From Chromatiaceae bacterium (GTDB lineage Bacteria > Pseudomonadota > Gammaproteobacteria > Chromatiales > Chromatiaceae): DNA of 64,000 bases. The translations under genes and the position numbers were made by a program. Of this stretch, positions 53,623 through 60,991 are shown in pieces. The notes below the pieces were generated by a model. That model saw only the letters and a program-made list of their open reading frames with translations, was not told the origin of the DNA and did no database searches. Within the stretch, counting starts at the first letter, position 1. Each line of letters starts with the position of its first letter. The stretch lies in contig JACKMP010000001.1 in the NCBI GenBank assembly GCA_024235315.1, positions 479,483 to 543,482 of the forward strand, in the 5' to 3' direction.

Positions 53623-54696
53623 TCAGAAGCGGATGTAGGTGGAGGAGTTCAAGCTCTTACGCGAACCGCGCCAGTTATCGATGTGATACTTGGTGAACGG
53701 CAGCTCGACTTCTTCAAAGAACCGCGGCCAGCCGATGCGCTCGATCCACTCGTTGATACGCTCCCAATCCCGCGCACCCTCTTTGTAGGCCTTGAGGATC
53801 TTCTTCACGATCGCGGTCGCTTCGGGCCAGCGCGGCGGGTTGTTAGGGATGCCGGCGGCAACCAGCTTCTGGAAGGTCGGCTTGCCACGCGCGTTGGAGT
53901 GGTTGCCACCTACCCAGATCGCCAGCTTGGTGTGCTCGGCATCGTTGATCTGCATTGGCGGACACGGCGGGAAGCAGGCACCACAGCAGATGCACTTCTT
54001 CTCGTCGACTTCCAGCGACGGCTTGCCGTTGACCATGGCCGGGCGAATCGCCGCAACCGGGCAACGCGCGACAACCGACGGGCGCTCACACACGTTGGCT
54101 ACCAGATCATGGTTGATCTTCGGCGGCTTGGTGTGCTGCACGTTGATCGCGATATCACCCTGACCGCCGCAGTTGATCTGGCAGCAGGAAGTGGTGATAT
54201 GGACACGGTTCGGCATGTTTGCGTTACGGAACTCGTCGATCAGCTCGTCCATCATCGACTTGACCACGCCCGATGCATCGGTACCCGGGATGTCGCAATG
54301 CAACCAACCCTGGGTGTGCGAGATCATCGTCACTGAGTTCTGCGTGCCACCAACGATGAAGCCGGCCTTTTCGATCGCATCGATCAGCGGCTGCACTTTG
54401 GCCTCGTCGGTAACCATGTACTCGATGTTCGAACGGATGGTGAAGTGCACATAGCCTTCACCATAGGTATCGCCGATGTCGCACAGGGTGCGCAGGGTGA
54501 ACACGTCGAGGATACGCTGGGTACCGACACGGACAGTCCATACCTTGTCGCCATTCTTGGCGACGTGCATCAGGACACCGGGGCGCGGATGTGTATGGTA
54601 GGCCCACAGACCGAAGTTGCGACGCATTACCGGGTGCATGTACTGGAACGGATCGGGACACCCGGTCTCGATCGGCTCGCGCATTTCTTTCGCCAT
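53623..54696 (-). CDS. dsrB: Reverse dissimilatory sulfite reductase beta subunit
   Basis: Protein of 357 residues with the siroheme/cluster motif THTTSCC-type segment (HITTSCCQINCGGQGDIAIN) and an inserted ferredoxin domain (KCICCGACFPPCPPM). With DsrA it oxidises sulfur atoms carried by DsrC to sulfite. ATG 54696 has a GGAGGG ribosome site. Its oxidative type is inferred from linkage with dsrEFH and dsrL. Confidence 0.96.
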   Translation of the reverse strand: MAKEMREPIETGCPDPFQYMHPVMRRNFGLWAYHTHPRPGVLMHVAKNGDKVWTVRVGTQRILDVFTLRTLCDIGDTYGEGYVHFTIRSNIEYMVTDEAKVQPLIDAIEKAGFIVGGTQNSVTMISHTQGWLHCDIPGTDASGVVKSMMDELIDEFRNANMPNRVHITTSCCQINCGGQGDIAINVQHTKPPKINHDLVANVCERPSVVARCPVAAIRPAMVNGKPSLEVDEKKCICCGACFPPCPPMQINDAEHTKLAIWVGGNHSNARGKPTFQKLVAAGIPNNPPRWPEATAIVKKILKAYKEGARDWERINEWIERIGWPRFFEEVELPFTKYHIDNWRGSRKSLNSSTYIRF

Positions 54697-54740
54697 CTTA
54701 TCCCTCCAAAAAGCGGGGCTATTCGCGTAAAGCTTTCCCT

Positions 54741-54769
54741 GCGAAGCAGCTGCCTTGCAGCCGCTTCGC
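54741..54769. other. Intercistronic hairpin between dsrA and dsrB
   Basis: GCGAAGC and GCTTCGC pair across an inner AGCTGC/GCAGC stem. No T-run follows, so an RNA-processing or stability role is more likely than termination. Confidence 0.5.
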
Positions 54770-54800
54770 GAGGACAGGGTTCGTTATCGATCGGTCCGGA

Positions 54801-56051
54801 TCAGGACGCCTCGGCCTGACGGTCGAACCACTTGAGCGCCTCGTCGTCCCAACCGTCCATACGGACATAGGAACACTCGCGCGGGTGGTTGACCATGTTG
54901 GGGTCGACGTCGATGTCGATACCTTCGAGGAAGTTGACCAGGCCGATACGCTCGATCATCTCACCGCAGCGCTCGTGCTCCAGTGCGTTCTCCGCCCAGA
55001 AGTCGATGATCTCTTCGGCCATCTCGACCAGCGATTCCCAGTCTTCCTCGGTCTCGAGCTTCTTGAACGGGACCACAACGGTACCCATCAGGTCGCCGAT
55101 CTTCAGCGTGCGCTTGCCGCCGATCAGGATGGTGACACCCTTGTCGTCGCCGGGATGCAGCGCCTTCGGCACAACGTTGAGGCAATGCATGCAGCGCACG
55201 CAGTCCTTGTTGTTGACGGCGAGCGAGTCGTCGTCTTTCAACGCCAGCGCCTTGGTCGGGCAGCGGGTGATGATGTTGTCGATGACATGCTGACGACCCT
55301 TGCGGTCGACGTAGGCCTTCCACTCTTCCTGGTTGACCTTCATGTCGTCGCGCCAGGTACCAATTACGGCGAAGTCGGCACGCTCGATCGCGTTCTGGCA
55401 GTCGTTCGGGCAGCCCGAAACCTTGAACTTGAACTTGTACGGCAGAGCCGGACGATGCACGTCATCGGTGAAGTTGTTCACCAGCAGACGGTGCGCCTTC
55501 TGCTCGTTGGTGCACGACATCTCGCAGCGCGCAGCGCCGACGCAGGACATCGCAGTACGCACGCAGGGGCCGGCGCCACCAAGATCCCAACCGTAGTCGT
55601 TGATCTCGTCGAAGAAGTGCTGGGTGTTCTCGGTGGTGGTACCAATGAACATGATGTTGCCGGTCTGACCGTGGAAGGTCACCAGGCCCGAACCCCACTT
55701 CTCCCAGCTGTCGGCCAGCTGACGCAGCATGCCGGTGCTGTAGTGGTTACCCGCAGGCGGCTGAACGCGCAGGGTATGGAATTCTTTCGATTCAGGAAAC
55801 GCCTTACCGACTTCCGAGAAACGCGGGATGATGCCGCCGCCGTAACCGTAGACAGAAACGGTGCCGCCCTTCCAGTAGCCCTTGCGGGTCTCGTAAGAGT
55901 GCTCGAGCTGACCGAGCAGAGAGTTGGTCATCTCATTGATGCGCGCTTCCGGATGCTCGTCGCGCAGACGCTTGATACCGCTGATGAAGCTCGGCCATGG
56001 GCCCTCTTCAAGCTGGTCGATCATGGTTGTGGGATACCGGTCGATTGCCAT
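54801..56051 (-). CDS. dsrA: Reverse dissimilatory sulfite reductase alpha subunit
   Basis: Protein of 416 residues. The cluster-siroheme binding motif appears as AMSCVGAARCEMSC with further cysteines upstream, and a ferredoxin-like insertion (CPTKALALKD, CVRCMHCLN) follows. It opens the dsr operon; its upstream region contains inverted repeats and an FNR-like box shared with the divergent TauD-like gene. Confidence 0.96.
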   Translation of the reverse strand: MAIDRYPTTMIDQLEEGPWPSFISGIKRLRDEHPEARINEMTNSLLGQLEHSYETRKGYWKGGTVSVYGYGGGIIPRFSEVGKAFPESKEFHTLRVQPPAGNHYSTGMLRQLADSWEKWGSGLVTFHGQTGNIMFIGTTTENTQHFFDEINDYGWDLGGAGPCVRTAMSCVGAARCEMSCTNEQKAHRLLVNNFTDDVHRPALPYKFKFKVSGCPNDCQNAIERADFAVIGTWRDDMKVNQEEWKAYVDRKGRQHVIDNIITRCPTKALALKDDDSLAVNNKDCVRCMHCLNVVPKALHPGDDKGVTILIGGKRTLKIGDLMGTVVVPFKKLETEEDWESLVEMAEEIIDFWAENALEHERCGEMIERIGLVNFLEGIDIDVDPNMVNHPRECSYVRMDGWDDEALKWFDRQAEAS

Positions 56052-56151
56052 GTCGCTGTTTCTCCTGACTAATCGTTCGTATTTGGCGGAATTCCGCAGT
56101 CGCCGAGCCGATGGAATCGGCCAAACAACGTGATCCTTTGGTCACTCACTG

Positions 56152-56218
56152 GATAGGGGGCCGGGGTAAAGACGGGCCAAACCCGCGTTGGTGCCTGCCG
56201 GGCACCGAACCCCCTATC
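56152..56218. promoter_or_regulatory. Long inverted repeat upstream of dsrA
   Basis: GATAGGGGG (56152-56160) and CCCCCTATC (56210-56218) pair perfectly, enclosing a second hairpin GGTGCC-TGCCG-GGCACC (56190-56206). It lies 100-170 bp before dsrA and may be an operator or a leader structure. Confidence 0.5.
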
Positions 56219-56291
56219 AACGGTCGCTAATATTAGGGGAGCATTGGGATCGCCCATACTCCACCATTGGGGGATACCACGGATAACCAGC

Positions 56292-56307
56292 TATCCCATT
56301 GGGGATA
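56292..56307. promoter_or_regulatory. TATCCC-ATTG-GGGATA palindrome
   Basis: A perfect 6-bp arm inverted repeat, next to a related copy ATTGGGGGATA at 56265. The repeated core suggests a specific regulator of the dsrA/TauD-like intergenic region. The factor is unknown. Confidence 0.5.
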
Positions 56308-56316
56308 TGAGGCTAT

Positions 56317-56330
56317 TTGATGCAGATCAA
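56317..56330. promoter_or_regulatory. Perfect FNR box in the dsrA/TauD-like intergenic region
   Basis: TTGATGCAGATCAA matches TTGAT-N4-ATCAA exactly. It is 266 bp before dsrA and 138 bp before the TauD-like gene, so which side it acts on is not clear. The 416 bp gap otherwise holds the two repeats described above. Confidence 0.7.
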
Positions 56331-56467
56331 ACGGAAAATCCAGGGTATTGAATTTAATGGATTTCTACCCTTTTGGGCCGCACCCGTACTTTAGAGTATC
56401 CTAACCTGCTAATTAATCCAGGCACGGCAATTGACGACAGGTACCCCCTCATGAGCAGGACTGCGAA

Positions 56468-57382
56468 TTGAACACGATTCCCGACCAGGTGGCGCCGCAA
56501 CACCCGCATTTTTCACTCGACGACGACGGCAGCTATGCCGCCTGGCGCGCCACAAAGCTGGCCAGCAGGGGGATGCCGGAAGCGGTATCGATAGAGAATC
56601 CGGCTGAACTGACCGCGTCCGCGCGGGAGCAACTGCTGCGCGGATGCCAGGCGCGCAACTTCGCATTGTTCCATCTCGGTGGGCCGATCGCCGACGTCGA
56701 ACGCGACCTGCGGGCATTCGGACGACACCTCGGCCTGCTCGACCTCGACCAGAACCTGTGCGCGGAGGACAGCGGCATCACCGCGATCACGGTGAAATCC
56801 ACTGCCACGGATCACACCTATATCCCGTACACCAACCGACCGCTCGGATGGCACACCGACGGCTACTACAACGCCGGTGAGCACCAGGTGCGGGCCTGGC
56901 TGCTGTACTGCGCACAACCGGCCGCCCAGGGGGGCGACAACGAACTGCTGGACCACGAGATTGCCTATATCCGGATACGCGACCAAAACCCGGAATGGAT
57001 CAGGGCATTGATGGCAGCTGACGCCTTTACCATCCCCAGCAACACCGAGGGCGGCGAGCAGATCCGCCCCGACCACGGTGGACCTGTGTTCTCGCTGTCG
57101 CCTGTCGATGGCTCGCTGCACATGCGCTATTCGGCACGGCAGCGCAACGTGATCTGGAAAGACGACGCAGCTACGCGCGATGCTGCGGCCTTCCTGCTGG
57201 ACATGTTCAAACGCGGTGACGACCACATATTGCGATATCGACTGCAGGCTGGCGAAGGCGTCATCACCAACAACATCCTGCACCGCAGAGATGGTTTCCG
57301 GGACGACCCGACATCCGGCGCGAAACGTCTGATCTACCGCGCACGCTACTACCAGCGACTGCCCCTGCCCAAGGAGACCTGA
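56468..57382 (+). CDS. TauD/TfdA-like Fe(II)/2-oxoglutarate oxygenase (paralogue 2)
   Basis: Protein of 304 residues, paralogous to the gene at 1176. The metal site H-x-D is in WHTDGYYN, with a distal His in NNILHRRDGF and an Arg in RLIYRARYYQR. The start is a TTG with an AGGA element 9 bp upstream; an ATG-initiated frame nearby stops at once. It begins a same-strand group with the 62-residue, 238-residue and Cas6-like genes (gaps of 2-44 bp). Substrate unknown. Confidence 0.78.
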   Translation: MNTIPDQVAPQHPHFSLDDDGSYAAWRATKLASRGMPEAVSIENPAELTASAREQLLRGCQARNFALFHLGGPIADVERDLRAFGRHLGLLDLDQNLCAEDSGITAITVKSTATDHTYIPYTNRPLGWHTDGYYNAGEHQVRAWLLYCAQPAAQGGDNELLDHEIAYIRIRDQNPEWIRALMAADAFTIPSNTEGGEQIRPDHGGPVFSLSPVDGSLHMRYSARQRNVIWKDDAATRDAAAFLLDMFKRGDDHILRYRLQAGEGVITNNILHRRDGFRDDPTSGAKRLIYRARYYQRLPLPKET

Positions 57383-57387
57383 GCACC

Positions 57388-57576
57388 ATGCTATACCTCA
57401 GCCAGATCCTGATCGCCAACCAGGAGGTGCAGACCTTCGAGGACCTGAAGGAAGTGATCAAAGAGTTTGCGCGCCAGGGTGAGATGTTCCTGCGCTTCGA
57501 CGTGAAACCACCCTACCCCGACACCCCCGGCGACTGGGAAGACCAGCTCGAGGCCACGTTCAGCAGCAGGTACTGA
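57388..57576 (+). CDS. Small conserved-looking protein of unknown function
   Basis: Protein of 62 residues starting MLYLSQILIANQEVQTFEDL and ending with a Pro-rich YPDTPGDWEDQ segment. No domain is recognised. It starts 5 bp after the TauD-like stop and ends 2 bp before the next gene, so it is almost certainly cotranslated with them. Confidence 0.65.
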   Translation: MLYLSQILIANQEVQTFEDLKEVIKEFARQGEMFLRFDVKPPYPDTPGDWEDQLEATFSSRY

Positions 57577-57578
57577 TC

Positions 57579-58295
57579 ATGATCGAATACTACAAACCCG
57601 ACGAACTCGAAGACACCGCCGCCGAATCGCTGCGCAAACAACTGGGCCAGCAGGCACAGATGGAAGGCGAACTGGTCGAACTGCGCCAACAACTCGACCG
57701 CCTCCCGGAGGACGCACCGCCACTGCAGCGGGCCGCCCTGCAACTGGAGATCGGCCGTGCGCTGCAGATCCTCGAACGCGGCGACGAGGCCTGGCCGATC
57801 GCACATACCGCTTTCGGCATACTCATGGCCGAACAGGCCTGGGAAGCCGCCGCGGACGCCTGCAACATCCTGTACGAGGCCGACCAGCCCGATTCGCTGA
57901 TCGCGCTCGGACATGGGATCTGGCTCGGCGTCACCTTCCCGATCGATCCGGAGATCTCGGTCAACCTGCTCAGCCACGTGATCGACGATACTCCGGACGA
58001 CTCGGACGGCGCAGCAGTGGCGGCAGCGACGGCCTGCTTCCTGGCCGACATTCGTGCCGACGAAGGCGTCGAGAAGGAACGCCTGAGCTTCTTTGCCCAA
58101 CAATTGCTGGGGCGCGTCGCGCGTCGCCACAGCGAGGTCGACAGCCAGGCCCAGTTCGAGCTGTGGATAGAGCGCCTGGAACTCAACGACCCGGACAAGT
58201 TCCTGGTACGGCTGCGCAACGTGGTGGATGTCCTGGTGCAGGACCAATGGTGGTTCGACCGCGACGTACTGCAGGCGCAGATCCCGGGCAACTGA
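57579..58295 (+). CDS. Acidic helical protein of unknown function
   Basis: Protein of 238 residues, rich in acidic and Ala/Leu residues, with repeated helical hairpins (ALQLEIGRALQILERGDEAW) that look TPR-like. No catalytic motif or signal peptide is seen. It lies tightly between the 62-residue gene and the Cas6-like gene. I do not recognise it. Confidence 0.7.
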   Translation: MIEYYKPDELEDTAAESLRKQLGQQAQMEGELVELRQQLDRLPEDAPPLQRAALQLEIGRALQILERGDEAWPIAHTAFGILMAEQAWEAAADACNILYEADQPDSLIALGHGIWLGVTFPIDPEISVNLLSHVIDDTPDDSDGAAVAAATACFLADIRADEGVEKERLSFFAQQLLGRVARRHSEVDSQAQFELWIERLELNDPDKFLVRLRNVVDVLVQDQWWFDRDVLQAQIPGN

Positions 58296-58339
58296 AGCGC
58301 CCGGCACATGTCCAAATATTACTGAGCGAGGACAGGCCC

Positions 58340-59041
58340 ATGTTTTGGCAGGAAGATGACAAACCCCGTACCTTCAGCGTGCCTGACGACATTGTCGACC
58401 TGGTGTTCGACATCCAGTGTCGCGAGTTGCCGGTCGATCACGCCCACGACCTGGCCGATGCGATAAAGGCGCACCTGCCGGCGATCGAAGACGACACGCG
58501 CCTTGGCGTACACAGCATCCACCTGGCGGGCTCGCAGAACGGCTGGGAACGCCCCGATCCGAAACTCGGCCAGAAGCTGATACTGTCGCGCCGCACCAAG
58601 CTGACCCTGCGTGTACCGCAGGAGCGGATCGGCGAGGTCGAGAACGCGCTAATCGGCGCCGAGCTCGATATCGCCGGTTGCGCCCTGACGATCGGCAGGG
58701 CAAAGCAGAAGAAGCTGTCCAGCCAGGGCACCATCTTCTCGCGTCACGTGGTGCTCGAACCAGGTGAAGACATCGACGAGAACGCCTTCATGCAGCGCAT
58801 CGTGACACTCCTGGCCGAACGCGGCATCCAAGTGAAGAAGGCCCTGTGCGGCAAGACCGCCGAACTGGCCGGGCCCGACGGCCCGGTGCAGACCCGCAGC
58901 ATCATGATTGCCGGCCTCGATGCCGATCAGTCGGTACTTCTGCAGCAGCAGGGCCTCGGTCCCCTGCGTCACATGGGCTGTGGCCTGTTCATTCCCCACA
59001 AGGGCATCGACGCTGTGAAAAAGGCCGACGACGACCGCTGA
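58340..59041 (+). CDS. Orphan Cas6/Cmx6-like CRISPR RNA-processing family protein
   Basis: Protein of 233 residues resembling the Cas6 of MYXAN-type systems (Cmx6). Supporting segments are VDLVFDIQCRELPVDHAHDL, SRRTKLTLRVP, IFSRHVVLEP, CGKTAELAGPDGPVQTRSIM and the C-terminal glycine-rich loop QGLGPLRHMGCGLFIPHKGI. Cas6 proteins bind and cut CRISPR repeat RNA. No CRISPR repeats, cas1/cas2 or effector genes occur in the window, and the gene is embedded in a sulfur-gene neighbourhood, so it may act on another RNA. His residues at about 36, 38 and 58 are candidate catalytic residues. ATG 58340 has a GAGGACA site. Confidence 0.75.
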   Translation: MFWQEDDKPRTFSVPDDIVDLVFDIQCRELPVDHAHDLADAIKAHLPAIEDDTRLGVHSIHLAGSQNGWERPDPKLGQKLILSRRTKLTLRVPQERIGEVENALIGAELDIAGCALTIGRAKQKKLSSQGTIFSRHVVLEPGEDIDENAFMQRIVTLLAERGIQVKKALCGKTAELAGPDGPVQTRSIMIAGLDADQSVLLQQQGLGPLRHMGCGLFIPHKGIDAVKKADDDR

Positions 59042-59074
59042 TCCCGCCAAAACCTGGATCACCTGGCATATGGT

Positions 59075-59102
59075 TTAACAAACGCTGATATTCAAATACA
59101 AT
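59075..59102 (+). promoter_or_regulatory. Candidate sigma70 promoter of the DsrC-like gene
   Basis: TTAACA and TACAAT are spaced 16 bp apart, each one base from consensus, about 148 bp before the ATG at 59250. The 208 bp gap also carries an AAATC-CCCC-GATTT hairpin. The gene may therefore be expressed separately from the Cas6-like group. Confidence 0.45.
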
Positions 59103-59249
59103 CGGGCGCCAGATTTTCGCGCCCCGCGCCTGTCACGGCACCGCTGACGGCCAAATCCCCCGATTTGCCCGCCTGCGTGGCCGGGGCCTGCCAAGGGCTG
59201 TTTTTGGGCAGATATGCAATAACACTCGACTTTCAAGAGGAGCATAGAC

Positions 59250-59594
59250 ATGGCATTGGAAGTAAACGGCAAGACCATCGAGACCGACGATCACGGTAAC
59301 CTCACCGATCCGCAAACCTGGGACGAGGACGTGGCGAAGGCGATTGCTGCCGCAGATGACACCATGGGTGAACTGACCCAGGAGCACTTCGACGTGCTGA
59401 AATACCTGCGTGAAGAGTTCTTCAATAACAACGGCAGCCAGCCGATGGAACGCCAGATCAACAAGGACATGGGCAAGATCTGGGGCAAGAAGATCAGCAG
59501 CAAGGATCTCTACAACCTGTTCCCGGGCGCACCAAGCAAGCAGGGTAACCGCATCGCCGGGCTGCCCTACGTCAATCGCAAGGGTGGCTACTGA
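59250..59594 (+). CDS. DsrC-family protein lacking both cysteines (RspA type)
   Basis: Protein of 114 residues with the DsrC/TusE fold: EVNGKTIETDDHGNLTDPQ at the start and an arm ending GNRIAGLPYVNRKGGY, where both positions that are Cys in DsrC are replaced (N and R). Such cysteine-free members have been called RspA and are suspected to be regulatory. An AGGAG site precedes the ATG. It shares only fold-level similarity with dsrC at 52089 and cannot carry sulfur in the usual way. Confidence 0.85.
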   Translation: MALEVNGKTIETDDHGNLTDPQTWDEDVAKAIAAADDTMGELTQEHFDVLKYLREEFFNNNGSQPMERQINKDMGKIWGKKISSKDLYNLFPGAPSKQGNRIAGLPYVNRKGGY

Positions 59595-59632
59595 TCGCCG
59601 TATGCATACGGAGCCCGGCTCCGGGATGCAGG

Positions 59633-59659
59633 AAAAAGCAGCCTCCGGGCTGCTTTTTT
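59633..59659 (+). terminator. Rho-independent terminator after the DsrC-like gene
   Basis: AAAAAGCAGCC and GGCTGCTTTTTT form an 11-bp stem with a 4-base loop, ending in a T-run. Confidence 0.9.
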
Positions 59660-59681
59660 CATTTCTGGTGAGAGGTTTTTT

Positions 59682-60226
59682 GGTACGCGCGGTGGCGCAT
59701 ATTTGTTTTTGATTGCGCTGGGCGCAGCGCACCAGCGTTACTCTTCTTTGCTTGCCCAAAGAAGAGTAACCAGAAGAAACGGCACCCGACGACTTGCCCC
59801 TCGCCTGTGGCGAGGGGTTCCCTGCGCTTCTCGGCCCAGACCGGCGCTGCGGAACTCGCGATCTCCGATCGCTCAGACAGTCCTCGCTTCTCCCGGTCCG
59901 GTCCTGCGATGCTCGGCGGCGTCAACGGGGTTCGGGCGCACACCCTGACCCCTTGGTGCAGCCGAGCACCGCAGGCAGAAAACGGAACAGCGCGAGGACT
60001 GTCTGACCGAGCGCAGCGAGGGAGTTCCGCAGCGCCCGTTTTCTGTCGAGGAGCGCAGGGGAGTCGGTGCGCAGCGCCGACCAAGCCTTGGGGTGCCTTT
60101 TCTTTTCGTCTCTTTTCTTTGGGCAAGCAAAGAAAAGGGACCTGCGTGCGGGGCAGTCCCCGCTTTCAAAATCGGGTGCGCTGCGCCCAGCGCAATAAAA
60201 AACCAATATACGCCACCACGCGCATC
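59682..60226. repeat. Large nested inverted-repeat element
   Basis: Outer arms of about 52 bp (59682-59733 and 60175-60226) are near-perfect inverted copies. Inside lie a 14-bp perfect hairpin (59737-59770), a matching 10-bp hairpin (60112-60137), and inner arms of about 44 bp (59844-59887 and 59992-60035). The sequence TTTGCTTGCCCAAAGAA is typical of palindromic interspersed repeats seen in many gamma- and betaproteobacteria. It fills the gap between convergent genes and encodes no convincing protein. Confidence 0.8.
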
Positions 60227-60259
60227 AATTAATTAACCCACCATCAGGCCAAAGAAACC

Positions 60260-60931
60260 CTAAACCTCCGCCCACATCCGCAACAGATTCACGTAAGAGC
60301 GGTCGACATTCTTGGTCACATCCGTCTCCGGATCACTGCGCAACAACTGCTGGCGCGACTGATCCAGTTCGTACAACAGTTCACGCCGTGCGGCATCACG
60401 CACAAAACTCTGGATCCAGGTCAACGCCACCAGACGCTCGCCGCGACTGACCTCGGCCACACGGTGCACGCTCGCCGAGGGATACACCACCGCATGCCCC
60501 GCCGGCAGCTTGACCTGCTGGTCGCCGAACGGCGTGCGGATCACCAGTTCACCACCGTCGTAGGTGTCCGGTGGATTGAGGAAGATCGTCATCGACACGT
60601 CGCTGCGAAAGCGCGGCCCCTGCCCCATGATCGGGTCGTCCACGTGGTCGCCGTAGCGCATCCCCGGCTGATAACGCGCGAAGATGAAATCGGCCACCTT
60701 GGCCGGCAACACCGCACTGCGAAAGACCTCGCTGTGCCCGACGCTGGCCATCACGATCCGATACAGACGCTGCAGCAGTTCCGGCTCCTGTGCCAGCTCC
60801 TCGTTGTTCTTGACCTTGCTCGCCGCCATGCCGGCAGTGAGTCGCCCGTCGACGAAGCGTGCCTGCGCAATCGACTCGTGTATCTTGGCCAACTGTGCGC
60901 TGTTGAGCAGCTCCGGTATCTCGATCAGCAT
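60260..60931 (-). CDS. PKHD-type Fe(II)/2-oxoglutarate hydroxylase, PiuC/YbiX-like
   Basis: Protein of 223 residues with the metal site H-x-D in RYGDHVDDPIMG and distal His in YPSASVHRVAEVSRGERLVAL, including the 2-oxoglutarate Arg. PiuC-type proteins are often next to TonB siderophore receptors, which are absent here. I chose ATG 60931; upstream frame overlaps the divergent gene at 60992. Physiological substrate unknown. Confidence 0.88.
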   Translation of the reverse strand: MLIEIPELLNSAQLAKIHESIAQARFVDGRLTAGMAASKVKNNEELAQEPELLQRLYRIVMASVGHSEVFRSAVLPAKVADFIFARYQPGMRYGDHVDDPIMGQGPRFRSDVSMTIFLNPPDTYDGGELVIRTPFGDQQVKLPAGHAVVYPSASVHRVAEVSRGERLVALTWIQSFVRDAARRELLYELDQSRQQLLRSDPETDVTKNVDRSYVNLLRMWAEV

Positions 60932-60991
60932 CTGGATCCATCTCCCATGGGCGGTACAATCCCCCAGCCACCGCTGTCCGGGACAATCGAG

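Noticed and set aside
58340..59041. Evidence for a CRISPR-Cas locus
   Set aside because: Only a Cas6-like protein is present. I looked for regularly spaced direct repeats and other cas genes in the surrounding sequence and saw none.
59694..60232. Several open frames on both strands (up to about 155 residues) inside the palindromic element
   Set aside because: They are frames within an inverted repeat, low in recognisable motifs, and mirror each other on both strands. They are better explained as non-coding.
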